Made by a program: the position numbers and the translations under genes
Source: Bradyrhizobium diazoefficiens
GTDB lineage: Bacteria > Pseudomonadota > Alphaproteobacteria > Rhizobiales > Xanthobacteraceae
Length of the DNA stretch: 64,000 bases
Direction: 5' to 3'
NCBI RefSeq assembly: GCF_016616885.1
Contig: NZ_CP067102.1
Span: 6,600,501-6,664,500, forward strand
Notes under the pieces: generated by a model
Told to the model about the DNA's origin: nothing
Databases searched by the model: none
The model's input: only the letters and a program-made list of their open reading frames with translations
Shown: positions 18,012 through 26,225 of the stretch, in pieces
Layout of the letters: every line of letters starts with the position of its first letter
Numbering within the stretch: position 1 is the first letter of the stretch

Positions 18012-19715
18012 TCAGAAGACTTGACCGGCGTTCATCGCGAGATGCTCGACGATCGGGCCGAGTGCGAGAGCCGGGAAGAAGGTGAGGCCGCCGATAATCA
18101 GGATCACGCCGACGACGAGACCGACGAACAGCCCGCCGGTGGTCGGGAACGTGCCCGCCGACGGCGGGATCGATTTCTTGGCGGCGAGCGATCCCGCGAT
18201 CGCCATCGCCGGGACGATCATGAAGAAGCGGCCGACGAACATCGCGCTGGCGAGCGTGAGGTTGTAGAACAAGGTGTTGCCGGTGAGGCCCGCAAAGGCC
18301 GAGCCGTTGTTACCGGTTGCCGACGTATAGGCATAGAGCACCTCGGTGAAGCCGTGTGGACCGGCATTCGCCATCGAGGCAACGGCGGGCGGATAGACCA
18401 CGCCGACCGCGGTCCAGCCGAGATACATCAACGGCAGCACCAGGATCGCGAGCATCGCCATCTTGACCTCGCGCGCCTCGATCTTCTTGCCGACATATTC
18501 CGGCGTGCGGCCAACCATCAGACCGGCGACGAAGATCGCGAGCACGACGAACAGCAGCATGCCGTAGAGGCCGGCACCGACGCCGCCGACGATGATCTCG
18601 CCGAGCTGCATGTTGATCAGCGGGATCATGCCGCCGAGCGCGGTGAAGCTGTCATGCATGGCATTGACAGCACCGCAGGAGGCGGCCGTGGTGATCACGG
18701 CGAACAGCGAGGACGCGACGATGCCGAAGCGGACCTCCTTGCCCTCCATGTTGCCGCCGGTCAGGCCCAGCGCCTGCAGCGTCGAGGTGCCGTTGGCTTC
18801 CGCCCAATAGGTGACGGCGACGCCGGCGACGAACAATACGCCCATCACGGCGAGGATCGCCCAGCCCTGGCGCTGGTTGCCGACCATGCGGCCGAACACG
18901 TTGGTCAATGCGGCGCCCAGCGCGAAGATCGACAGCATCTGCACGAAGTTCGATAGTGCGGTCGGGTTCTCGAAGGGGTGCGCGGCGTTGGCATTGAAGA
19001 AACCGCCGCCATTGGTGCCCAGCATCTTGATCGCGACCTGCGAAGCCACCGGGCCGACCGCGATGGTCTGCTTGGCGCCTTCGAGCGTGGTGGCCTCGAC
19101 ATAGTCACCGAGCGTCTGCGGAATGCCCTGCGAAACCAGGAACATCGTGTAGACCACGCAGATCGGCAGCAGCACATAAAGAGTGGTGCGCGTGACGTCG
19201 ACCCAGAAATTACCGACGGTGCGGACCGAAGCGCGCGAGAAGCCGCGGATCAGGGCGACTGCGAGCGCGATGCCGGTGGCAGATGACAGGAAGTTCTGGT
19301 GCGTCAGGCCGACCATCTGCACGAGGTAAGAGATCGTGCTCTCGCCGCCGTAGGTCTGCCAATTGGTATTGGTGATGAAGGAGATCGCCGTGTTGAAGGA
19401 GAGGTCTGCAGCGACCGCCCCCTGCCCGGCCGGATTGAAAGGCAGCACGGCCTGCAAGCGCATCACTCCGTAGATGATGAGGAATCCGCCGACATGGAAC
19501 AGCAGCATGGCGACCGTGTAGGTCAGCCAATGCTGTTCGCGCTTCTCGTCGACGCCAGAAATCCAGTAGATGCCGGCCTCGATGGGACGCAGCACTGGCG
19601 AGAGAAACGTCTTCTCGCCGTTGAACACGCGCGTCATGTACCAGCCGAGCGGCTTTGTCAGCGCGACAATGATAGCGCAATAAAGAATGATCTGGAGCCA
19701 ACCGATCATAGTCAT
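18012..19715 (-). CDS. kdpA: K+-transporting ATPase subunit A
   Basis: A 567-aa polytopic membrane protein of the SKT superfamily that binds and translocates K+. It begins [20 protein letters not shown]. Selectivity-filter-like segments are visible around [60 protein letters not shown] and [17 protein letters not shown], one for each repeat of the fold. The length is typical. Translation may be coupled to the short reading frame that ends 4 bp before its ATG. Confidence 0.97.
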   Translation of the reverse strand: MTMIGWLQIILYCAIIVALTKPLGWYMTRVFNGEKTFLSPVLRPIEAGIYWISGVDEKREQHWLTYTVAMLLFHVGGFLIIYGVMRLQAVLPFNPAGQGAVAADLSFNTAISFITNTNWQTYGGESTISYLVQMVGLTHQNFLSSATGIALAVALIRGFSRASVRTVGNFWVDVTRTTLYVLLPICVVYTMFLVSQGIPQTLGDYVEATTLEGAKQTIAVGPVASQVAIKMLGTNGGGFFNANAAHPFENPTALSNFVQMLSIFALGAALTNVFGRMVGNQRQGWAILAVMGVLFVAGVAVTYWAEANGTSTLQALGLTGGNMEGKEVRFGIVASSLFAVITTAASCGAVNAMHDSFTALGGMIPLINMQLGEIIVGGVGAGLYGMLLFVVLAIFVAGLMVGRTPEYVGKKIEAREVKMAMLAILVLPLMYLGWTAVGVVYPPAVASMANAGPHGFTEVLYAYTSATGNNGSAFAGLTGNTLFYNLTLASAMFVGRFFMIVPAMAIAGSLAAKKSIPPSAGTFPTTGGLFVGLVVGVILIIGGLTFFPALALGPIVEHLAMNAGQVF

Positions 19716-19719
19716 GGCA

Positions 19720-19824
19720 TCAACCCTTCAGGCTTGGTGTCCGGCGCAACAGCGGCAGGAGCACCACAAGCAGGCAGCCGACGAGCGCAACGTCCGCCAG
19801 CAGCAATTCGACAAGCAGCAGCAC
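19720..19824 (-). CDS. possible 34-aa leucine-rich membrane peptide between kdpF and kdpA
   Basis: A GTG-started frame begins 3 bases after the kdpF stop, in the same frame as kdpF. It encodes 34 residues, starting [20 protein letters not shown] and ending RRTPSLKG. One hydrophobic helix followed by a basic tail would be a plausible inner-membrane mini-protein. Its TGA at 19720-19722 ends 4 bp before the kdpA ATG, compatible with coupling. Against it, the opposite strand is rich in CAG/CAA triplets, which read as Leu codons here, so hydrophobicity could be accidental, and no good ribosome binding site is seen apart from the end of kdpF. Confidence 0.35.
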   Translation of the reverse strand: MLLLVELLLADVALVGCLLVVLLPLLRRTPSLKG

Positions 19825-19827
19825 AGC

Positions 19828-19917
19828 TCAGAATCGTTCCGGCCGCAGCAGTGCGTAGGTGAGGTAGATCAGGAGGCCGAACGAGACGGCACCGGCGAGC
19901 GCATCATCGAAGATCAT
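19828..19917 (-). CDS. kdpF: K+-transporting ATPase subunit F (KdpF)
   Basis: A 29-aa protein, MIFDDALAGAVSFGLLIYLT followed by YALLRPERF. The ending L-x-R-P-E-R-F is the hallmark of KdpF, a single-helix peptide that stabilises the KdpABC complex in the membrane. The ATG at 19917 overlaps nothing and starts 11 bp after the stop of the upstream 27-aa frame. Position ahead of kdpA is as in other kdpFABC operons. Confidence 0.9.
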   Translation of the reverse strand: MIFDDALAGAVSFGLLIYLTYALLRPERF

Positions 19918-19928
19918 GATCCGCTCCC

Positions 19929-20012
19929 TCACAGCCGTTCGCAGGCGTAGGTGTAGCCGATCGCAAGGGCGAAGAAAGCGAAGCCCAGCGCCAGCATCAG
20001 AATGTCCATCAT
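19929..20012 (-). CDS. 27-aa single-helix mini-protein leading the kdp operon
   Basis: The start is the ATG at 20012, with a second ATG directly after it, behind a clear GAGGAGCAATCCC ribosome binding site. The product begins MMDILMLALGFAFFALAIGY and ends TYACERL. One hydrophobic helix with a short charged Cys-Glu-Arg tail is predicted. It immediately precedes kdpF, so it is probably the first gene of the operon. I recall similar unannotated peptides (aromatic helix, then C-D/E-R-L) ahead of kdp genes in other bacteria, but no function is known to me. Good signals and context make it likely to be real. Confidence 0.65.
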   Translation of the reverse strand: MMDILMLALGFAFFALAIGYTYACERL

Positions 20013-20357
20013 GGGATTGCTCCTCGTTGCGTCCGACTAGCGGGAGCAACACTCTCTCGGGGACCCGGCGGAGCTCGTGGAGAGAAGCGCAACGCATTTC
20101 CACGGCCTTAAGCGGGACTTTCGACCGTGCTGAAGTGCCACCACAGGCATAGGTTTTCGAGACGTGGGCTACGGCGAAGTTATAGGAATCTCATAAAGGG
20201 CGAGGCAGCCGGTCTGGCAAAACGTCCCATGCTCACGGCCCCCGCACTTATGAAATCTTTATATCTCCCATCCCCTTCCCATCTCGTTTTCCAATGCTCT
20301 TCCCGCCATCCTGAAGAGGCCGGCCGACTGACCGACGCCAATTCCAGGAGGCCTGAT
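20013..20357. other. divergent intergenic region, kdp promoter side
   Basis: 345 bp without a convincing gene, between the kdp operon (leftward) and the hypothetical gene at 20358 (rightward). It should hold the kdp promoter and KdpE sites. AT-rich tracts that stand out are TTATAGGAATCTCATAAA (20180-20197) and ATGAAATCTTTATATCTCCC (20249-20268), but I cannot match either firmly to a KdpE site. Confidence 0.5.
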
Positions 20358-20825
20358 ATGACCCTCGCGTTCCGACACTATGATTCCCCCTCCCTCAGCG
20401 ACCGCTTGCGCAATGCGCAGGGCATGACGCGGCCGTTGATGCTCGCGATCATCGACAAGGCCTGCCGCCGCTTTCCTTTGCTCGGACAGACCGGGCGCAC
20501 GGCGCGCCTCATGCGCCTGATAGACGCGGAGGCCTGGGCCGACGCCGCACTGGCGTTGATGGAGCTCGAACTGCCGCTGTGGCACGTCCGCCGGATCGCC
20601 TATGACGAAGGTGAATGGCATTGCGCGCTCTCGCGTGAACGCGAGTTGCCGGATTGGCTCGACGCGGCTGTCGAGGGATGCCACGGCGACCTCGCGATCG
20701 CGTTGCTGTCGGCTTTCGTCGAAGTCCAGGCAGCGGCCGCGGAAGTCTCGCGGCCGAGCGTTCCCAACGTGCGCCCCGCCCCGGATCCGCTCTATGAGCC
20801 GGTCGCCTGCGAGAATTACGGCTGA
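20358..20825 (+). CDS. conserved-looking hypothetical protein, function unknown
   Basis: A 155-aa protein from the ATG at 20358, which follows a good CAGGAGGCC ribosome binding site; the frame is open further upstream but has no comparable signal. It starts MTLAFRHYDSPSLSDRLRNA. The middle is acidic and leucine-rich (RLMRLIDAEAWADAALALME), with an aromatic patch (LPLWHVRRIAYDEGEWHCAL). No signal peptide, membrane helix or motif is recognised. A soluble cytoplasmic helical protein seems likely. It is divergent from kdp and could share its regulatory region, but there is no direct evidence of a link to K+ uptake. Confidence 0.7.
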   Translation: MTLAFRHYDSPSLSDRLRNAQGMTRPLMLAIIDKACRRFPLLGQTGRTARLMRLIDAEAWADAALALMELELPLWHVRRIAYDEGEWHCALSRERELPDWLDAAVEGCHGDLAIALLSAFVEVQAAAAEVSRPSVPNVRPAPDPLYEPVACENYG

Positions 20826-20863
20826 TCGGCCTGGCCTGATCACGCGTTGTTGCAGTTTTGAAC

Positions 20864-21007
20864 ATGCCGCGTATGCAGATCCCGACATTCAAGAATAATC
20901 TCGAGCACGCGGTCACCACGACCATCCTGACCATGACGCTGAGCCTGGTCTGGGGTGCGGTCCTGACGATCGTGATCACGCTCGCCGCGCGCGGGCTCGG
21001 GGTTTAG
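20864..21007 (+). CDS. small single-helix membrane protein, hypothetical
   Basis: A 47-aa frame starting MPRMQIPTFKNNLEHAVTTT, then one hydrophobic helix (ILTMTLSLVWGAVLTIVITL) and the tail AARGLGV. A second ATG at 20873 could be the start. It lies 38 bp after the previous gene on the same strand. No strong ribosome binding site is visible, so it may depend on upstream translation. The charged N terminus, helix and short C terminus are protein-like. No family recognised. Confidence 0.45.
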   Translation: MPRMQIPTFKNNLEHAVTTTILTMTLSLVWGAVLTIVITLAARGLGV

Positions 21008-21168
21008 AGCCTCGACACGGCGATCGACCGCGAATTGACCATGGCTGCCTACGAGGCGAGCAACCGGGCGCGAACGGCGGTCGCACGGCCCGGCCAGGCC
21101 GCCTCGCGGTTTGCGGAAAACGTCCGGTCGATCTGGCGCCATTTCGTGGAACCGTGTAGATCGGTTGC

Positions 21169-21804
21169 ATGAGCACAAGCAGCGTCAACGTCGTCGCCCA
21201 CCCCCTGGTCCAGCACAAGCTTTCCCTGATGCGGGAGAAGGACCGCTCGACCAAGAGCTTTCGCGAGATCCTGAACGAGATCGGGATGCTGCTCGGCTAC
21301 GAGGTGACGCGCGACCTGCCGCTGGAGCTGGTCGAGATCGAAACGCCGATCTCGCCGATGCAGGCGCCAAAGATCGCCGGCAAGAAGCTCACGCTGGCGC
21401 CGATCCTGCGCGCGGGCGTCGGCTTCCTCGACGGCATGCTGGCGCTGATGCCATCGGCCCGCATCGCCCATATCGGGCTCTACCGCGACCCCGATACATT
21501 GCAGGCCGTGGAATATTACTTCAAGGCGCCGCAGGACCTGTCCGATCGCACCGTGATCCTGATGGACCCGATGCTGGCGACGGGAAATTCGGCCTGCGCC
21601 GGCGCCTCCCTGCTCAAGGACCGCGGCGCCCGCGATATCCGCTTCGTCTGCCTTCTGGCGGCGCCCGAGGGCATCTCGAAATTCCAGAGCGAGCATCCAG
21701 ACGTGCCGGTCTGGACCGCCGCCATCGACGAGCGGCTCAACGATCACGGCTACATCGTGCCGGGCCTGGGCGATGCCGGCGACCGGATGTTCGGCACCAA
21801 GTAG
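21169..21804 (+). CDS. upp: uracil phosphoribosyltransferase
   Basis: A 211-aa enzyme that salvages uracil, making UMP from uracil and PRPP. The N terminus [20 protein letters not shown] is typical (H-P-L-x-x-H-K-L). The PRPP-binding loop is [14 protein letters not shown], and the uracil-binding end is [19 protein letters not shown]. It is cytoplasmic and of normal length. The ATG at 21169 has only a weak binding site (GATCGG) but fits the family start. It is followed 33 bp later by an acyl-CoA synthetase gene on the same strand, with no clear functional tie. Confidence 0.96.
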   Translation: MSTSSVNVVAHPLVQHKLSLMREKDRSTKSFREILNEIGMLLGYEVTRDLPLELVEIETPISPMQAPKIAGKKLTLAPILRAGVGFLDGMLALMPSARIAHIGLYRDPDTLQAVEYYFKAPQDLSDRTVILMDPMLATGNSACAGASLLKDRGARDIRFVCLLAAPEGISKFQSEHPDVPVWTAAIDERLNDHGYIVPGLGDAGDRMFGTK

Positions 21805-21837
21805 ACAGGTTTGTGCGATCGGGCTACTCCGGTTGCC

Positions 21838-23400
21838 ATGCGCGCCGATGATGTTCCACTGCATTCGCTGATCGGATCGGAGACCGGCCCCGCCTTCGTG
21901 TTCGACGGCACGCCCGTCTCGCGCGCGGAGTTTTCCGGGAAGATCGAGCAGACCACGGCCTGGCTTGCGGCGCAGGGTATCGGCAAGGGCGACGTGGTCG
22001 CGGTCTGGCTGGTCAATCGGATAGAATGGATCACGCTGCTGTTCGCAGCGGCCCGGCTGGGTGCGATCGTTGCCGCCGTCAATACGCGTTACCGCAGTGC
22101 TGAAGTCGCGCATCTCCTGAAATTGGCGGGTGCCAAGCTGCTGGTGGTCGAGGCGGCGTTCCGCTCGATCGATTTCGCGTCGATCCTCACGGATATCGTC
22201 AAGGCTGATGTCCCCGCGCTGCAAAAGCTCGCGGTGGTCGGCGCGGATGCGATCCCCGCGCAATGGCCGTGCGTGCGCTTCGATGCGTTCGACAAGCCCT
22301 ATCCACCGGCTCCCGCCCAGGACGACATCGATCTCCCCGTGCTGCTCTACACCACATCGGGCACGACCAAAGGACCAAAACTGGTCGCGCATTCGCAGCG
22401 GACGCTCGCCACGCACGCCTTCGCCGTCGCCAAGGCACTCCAGCTTTCTCCGCAGCGTCATTCGCTGCTGGCGATGCTGCCGTTCTGCGGCACGTTCGGC
22501 ATGACGAGCCTGCTCGGCTTCATCGCAGCCGGCGCCACCGCCCACGTGCTCGACGCCTTCGAGGCGACGCCGGCGCTGAAAATCCTCAGCGAGCATGGGA
22601 TCACGCACGCCTTCGGCTCCGACGAGATGTTCCGCCGCATCCTCGCCCTCACCGACGCGCCGCGCCCCTTCCCGCATCTCGAAGTCTGCGGCTTCGCCGC
22701 GTTCCAGCCCGGCTGGCGTGAGCTGGCCGCGGAGGCCGAAGCGCGCGGCCTGCCGCTGTTTGGTCTTTACGGCTCGAGCGAGGTGCAGGCGCTGTTCTCG
22801 ATCGCCCGCGCCAGCGACGCCTTCGCCGATCGCATCGAGGGCGGCGGCTGGCCAATGTCCCCCGAGGCGAAGGTCCGCGTGCGCGACACCGAGACCGGCG
22901 AGCTCGCAGCTCCCGGCGTCTCCGGAGAGATCGAGATCAGCGCGCCGTCGCGCTTCCTTGGCTATTTCAACAACCCCGATGCGACGCGCGATGCGATCAC
23001 CGCGGATGGCTTCTTCCGCACCGGCGACATCGGCCGGCTTCGCGACGGCGCCTTCGTCTATGAGACCCGCGCGGGCGACGCCATGCGGCTCGGCGGCTTC
23101 CTGGTCGCGCCCGGCGAGATCGAGGACGAGCTCAAGTCGTGCGCCGGCGTCGCCGATGCCCAGGTCGTCGCGGTCGACCTGAAGGGCCAGGCGCGCTGCG
23201 TCGCCTTCGTCATCCCGGCCGGGACTTCGCCGCAACAGGAGGTGCTGACCGCACGCCTGCGCGAGCGGCTCGGCGGCTACAAGGTTCCGGCGCGCATCTA
23301 TGTCGTGGACGCCTTCCCCGTGACAGACAGCGCCAACGGCGTGAAAATCCAGCGCGCCCGGCTTCGCACCATGGCGATGGAGCGGATCGCGGCCGAATAG
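21838..23400 (+). CDS. class I adenylate-forming acyl-CoA synthetase
   Basis: A 520-aa AMP-dependent synthetase/ligase that activates a carboxylic acid through an acyl-adenylate to a CoA thioester. Motifs: P-loop LLYTTSGTTKGPKLVAHSQR, adenine-binding GLYGSSEVQALFS, GFFRTGDIGRLRDG (conserved Asp), hinge RLGGFLVAPGEIEDEL and a C-terminal NGVKIQRARLR with the catalytic Lys candidate. The start at the ATG 21838 is chosen over a GTG at 21811. Substrate is not determined. A minus-strand acyl-CoA dehydrogenase converges on it, and a CoA-ester lyase is nearby, so a shared acyl-CoA degradation route is possible. Confidence 0.9.
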   Translation: MRADDVPLHSLIGSETGPAFVFDGTPVSRAEFSGKIEQTTAWLAAQGIGKGDVVAVWLVNRIEWITLLFAAARLGAIVAAVNTRYRSAEVAHLLKLAGAKLLVVEAAFRSIDFASILTDIVKADVPALQKLAVVGADAIPAQWPCVRFDAFDKPYPPAPAQDDIDLPVLLYTTSGTTKGPKLVAHSQRTLATHAFAVAKALQLSPQRHSLLAMLPFCGTFGMTSLLGFIAAGATAHVLDAFEATPALKILSEHGITHAFGSDEMFRRILALTDAPRPFPHLEVCGFAAFQPGWRELAAEAEARGLPLFGLYGSSEVQALFSIARASDAFADRIEGGGWPMSPEAKVRVRDTETGELAAPGVSGEIEISAPSRFLGYFNNPDATRDAITADGFFRTGDIGRLRDGAFVYETRAGDAMRLGGFLVAPGEIEDELKSCAGVADAQVVAVDLKGQARCVAFVIPAGTSPQQEVLTARLRERLGGYKVPARIYVVDAFPVTDSANGVKIQRARLRTMAMERIAAE

Positions 23401-23421
23401 AAGCCCTTCGGAGCAACCTGC

Positions 23422-24588
23422 TTAGTACGACTTGGCAAGCCCCAGCACCTTCTCCGCAATAAAACTCAGCGCAAGCTGCGGGCTGACCGGCGCGATGCGC
23501 GGGATCAGCACCTCACGCAAATAGCGCTCGACATGGAACTCCTTGGCGTAGCCAAAACCGCCATGGGTCATCACCGCCTGCTCGCAAGCCGAGAAGCCGG
23601 CCTCGCCTGCCAGATACTTCGCGGCATTGGCCGCGGCGCCGCAGGGCATGCCTTTGTCGTATTGCCAGGCCGCCGACATCACCATCAACCAGGCCGCCTC
23701 GAGCTCGACCCAGTTCACCGCGAGCGGATGCTGGATGCCTTGATTTTTGCCGATCGGACGATTGAACACGACGCGGGTCTTGGCATATTCGGTCGCGCGC
23801 GACAGGGCGAGCTTGCCGAGACCAACCGCTTCCGCCGCGATCAGGATGCGCTCGGGGTTCATGCCTTCGAGGATGTACTGGAAGCCCTTGCCCTCTTCGC
23901 CGATCCGATCCTCCATAGGGATCTCGAAATCCTCGAAGAACAGCTCGTTGGAATCGACGATCTTGCGGCCCATCTTCTCGATCTCATGGACCTTGATCTT
24001 CTTGCGGTCGAAATCCGTGTAGAACAGGCTGAGGCCATGGGTGGGTGAGCGCACCTCCTCCAGCGGCGTGGTGCGCGCCAGCAGCAGGATCTTGTGCGCG
24101 ACCTGCGCGGTGGAGATCCACACCTTCTGGCCATTGACGATGTAGCGATCGTTCTTGGCGACGGCGCGGGTCTTGAGCTGGGTGGTGTTGAGGCCGGTAT
24201 TGGGCTCGGTGACGGCGAAGCAGGCTTTCTCGCGGCCCTCGACCATCGGCGGCAGCATACGCTTGCGCTGCTCCTCGGTGCCGAACACGACGACGGGATT
24301 GAGACCGAACACGTTGATGTGCACCGCAGACGCGCCGGACATGCCGGCGCCGGATTCCGCAATCGCGCGCATCATGATCGCGGCTTCGGTGATGCCGAGA
24401 CCGGAGCCGCCATAGGCTTCCGGCACGCAGATGCCGAGCCAGCCGGCATCAGCCAGCGCCCTGTGGAAGTCATGCGGGAAACCGCCGTCATGGTCCTTCT
24501 TCAGCCAGTAGGCGTCGGGAAAACCTTCGCAGATCTTGGCGATGGCGTTGCGAATGGCTTCCTGCTGATCGGTGAGCGCGAAATCCAT
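23422..24588 (-). CDS. acyl-CoA dehydrogenase
   Basis: A 388-aa FAD enzyme that introduces an alpha,beta double bond into an acyl-CoA. It shows MDFALTDQQEAIRNAIAKIC, the flavin/substrate motif CFAVTEPNTGLNTTQLKTRA, KVWISTAQVAHKI, the helical C domain with FNRPIGKNQGIQHPLA, and THGGFGYAKEFHVERYLRE near the end, where the FAD-binding and catalytic region lies. Length is typical. The ATG at 24588 follows GGAGACC. It diverges from a CitE-like lyase across 184 bp that contain the palindrome ACATATGT at 24704-24711, which may be an operator. Confidence 0.93.
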   Translation of the reverse strand: MDFALTDQQEAIRNAIAKICEGFPDAYWLKKDHDGGFPHDFHRALADAGWLGICVPEAYGGSGLGITEAAIMMRAIAESGAGMSGASAVHINVFGLNPVVVFGTEEQRKRMLPPMVEGREKACFAVTEPNTGLNTTQLKTRAVAKNDRYIVNGQKVWISTAQVAHKILLLARTTPLEEVRSPTHGLSLFYTDFDRKKIKVHEIEKMGRKIVDSNELFFEDFEIPMEDRIGEEGKGFQYILEGMNPERILIAAEAVGLGKLALSRATEYAKTRVVFNRPIGKNQGIQHPLAVNWVELEAAWLMVMSAAWQYDKGMPCGAAANAAKYLAGEAGFSACEQAVMTHGGFGYAKEFHVERYLREVLIPRIAPVSPQLALSFIAEKVLGLAKSY

Positions 24589-24772
24589 GATGGTCTCCTT
24601 GTGGAGGCTCGTTGTGCCTAGCGCCCCATCTGCGAGGGCAGCCAGAGATGATAGACGGCTGCCATCATCCCGCGCTCACTCCGTTAATGCTTGAGGAAAA
24701 TGTACATATGTGTGAATTTAGCTGTCAACCATATGAACGACGCACGGCGATGATGCACAAGAGGTCCGTCTG

Positions 24773-25624
24773 ATGCGTTCGATGCTGTTCGTGCCGGGTG
24801 ATTCCCCGCGCAAATTCGAGAAGGCGAGCGAAGGCAAGGCCGACGCGCTGATCATCGATCTCGAGGATTCCGTCGTCACCGACAAGAAGCCGGAGGCACG
24901 CGGGCTGACGCTTCAGATGCTGGAGGGCTCTCGCGGCCCGCATCAGCTCTATGTTCGCGTCAACGCGCTCTACACCGGCATGACGCTGACGGATCTCGCC
25001 GCGGTCATGCCGGGCAAGCCCGACGGCATCGTGCTGCCGAAATCGCAGGGCGGTGACGACGTGCGGCAGGTCGCGACCTGGCTCGAAGCCCTGGAAGCGG
25101 CCGGCGGCATCACGGTCGGCACGACGCGCATCGTCTGCATCGCGACTGAGACTGCAAGCTCGATCTTCGGGCTCGGCAGTTACAAGGGCTGCTCCCCTCG
25201 CCTCTCAGGCCTGATGTGGGGCGCGGAAGACCTCTCCACGTCTCTCGGCGCCACCGAGAAGGCCTCGGGCGGCGTGTTCCACAGCCCCTATCGCCTCGCG
25301 CGCGATCTCTGCCTGATGGCGGCGGCCGCGGCGGAAGTGACGCCGATCGACACGGTCTACACCGACATCGACAATCTCGCAGGCCTCGAGCAGGAAACGC
25401 GCGCCGCGCGGCGCGACGGGTTTTCGGCGAAGGCGCTGATCCATCCAAAACATGTCGACATCGTCAACGCGGCATTCGCGCCGACGGACGCCGAGCGCAC
25501 CTGGGCAGTGAAGGTGATCGCCGCGTTCGCAAGCAATCAGAACTCCGGCACGCTGCGGCTCGACGGCCTGATGATCGACAAGCCGCATCTTCGCGCCGCG
25601 AAGAAGATCCTCGGCCAGCTCTAG
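24773..25624 (+). CDS. HpcH/HpaI aldolase family CoA-ester lyase (CitE-like)
   Basis: A 283-aa TIM-barrel protein starting MRSMLFVPGDSPRKFEKASE, the classic CitE/malyl-CoA lyase N terminus. Metal and CoA-binding motifs are ALIIDLEDSVVTDKK, LPKSQGGDDV, CIATETASSIFGL (metal-binding Glu) and MWGAEDLSTSLGA (metal-binding Asp). KALIHPKHVDIVNAAF is the usual C-terminal segment. It would cleave or form a 3-hydroxyacyl-CoA with glyoxylate, acetyl-CoA or a related partner; malyl-, methylmalyl- and citramalyl-CoA lyases cannot be told apart by eye. AAGAGG precedes the ATG. It is divergent from the acyl-CoA dehydrogenase, which supports a role in acyl-CoA catabolism. Confidence 0.9.
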   Translation: MRSMLFVPGDSPRKFEKASEGKADALIIDLEDSVVTDKKPEARGLTLQMLEGSRGPHQLYVRVNALYTGMTLTDLAAVMPGKPDGIVLPKSQGGDDVRQVATWLEALEAAGGITVGTTRIVCIATETASSIFGLGSYKGCSPRLSGLMWGAEDLSTSLGATEKASGGVFHSPYRLARDLCLMAAAAAEVTPIDTVYTDIDNLAGLEQETRAARRDGFSAKALIHPKHVDIVNAAFAPTDAERTWAVKVIAAFASNQNSGTLRLDGLMIDKPHLRAAKKILGQL

Positions 25625-25700
25625 ATCTCAGCATAGAGGCGGTCGAAGCCGAGCTGCGCAACTCGATCTCGCGCGGCTCCTGCGGCCTAAAATCGTAGCC

Positions 25701-26108
25701 TCAATCGAACCCCTGAACGGGCGGCGTCGCGGTCTCCGCAGGGGTAGCCTGGACAGGCGGCGCCGCGGGCACGGCTTGCACCGGCGGATTGCTGGCCGCT
25801 CTCATCTGACTGTTGGCCTCCATCGCCTCGCGCGCACGCGGCGGAGCACTGGTGGCGGTGGCCCCGTACGCCCCACGACGTGGCGGCTGCCGGTGTCTTG
25901 CCGAGCGCGACCCCCTCACGCCCCATGACCGGGCGATCGAAGGCCCGGCGGTATAACCGATCACTGCGCCCGCGACGGCACCGACCGGACCGAGCACGAC
26001 TGCACCGGACACGGCGCCTAACGCCGCAGAGCCAGCGCGCTCCTGCGCAGCGGCGCTTGCCGGCACGCCAGCCAGCAGCACGATGACAGTGAGCAGAACT
26101 TTTTTCAT
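25701..26108 (-). CDS. secreted glycine-zipper protein, function unknown
   Basis: A 135-aa protein from the ATG at 26108, behind GAGGGAGGCGCTCTG. The signal peptide MKKVLLTVIVLLAGVPASAA probably ends at ASAAAQ-E. A glycine-zipper hydrophobic stretch follows (VSGAVVLGPVGAVAGAVIGY), then a basic Arg-rich patch and a Pro/Ala/Val-rich tail (PPVQAVPAAPPVQATPAETA). This layout is common among small envelope proteins of rhizobia. It could sit in the periplasm or outer membrane. No enzymatic motif is present. Confidence 0.75.
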   Translation of the reverse strand: MKKVLLTVIVLLAGVPASAAAQERAGSAALGAVSGAVVLGPVGAVAGAVIGYTAGPSIARSWGVRGSRSARHRQPPRRGAYGATATSAPPRAREAMEANSQMRAASNPPVQAVPAAPPVQATPAETATPPVQGFD

Positions 26109-26225
26109 CAGAGCGCCTCCCTCACCGGAGATCACTCTTACTCAAATGTGGCCGCACAAAGTTTGTTCGTTGCCCAACACTGGGCAGAGGCCGATGGAAC
26201 TCCGGCAATTCAAAGGCCTTCGCGT

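Noticed and set aside
21049..23235. Very long minus-strand open frame (about 728 codons) opposite upp and the acyl-CoA synthetase
   Set aside because: It is antisense to two well-recognised genes, is rich in Arg, His, Asp and Gly as expected from mirrored high-GC codons, and has no domain.
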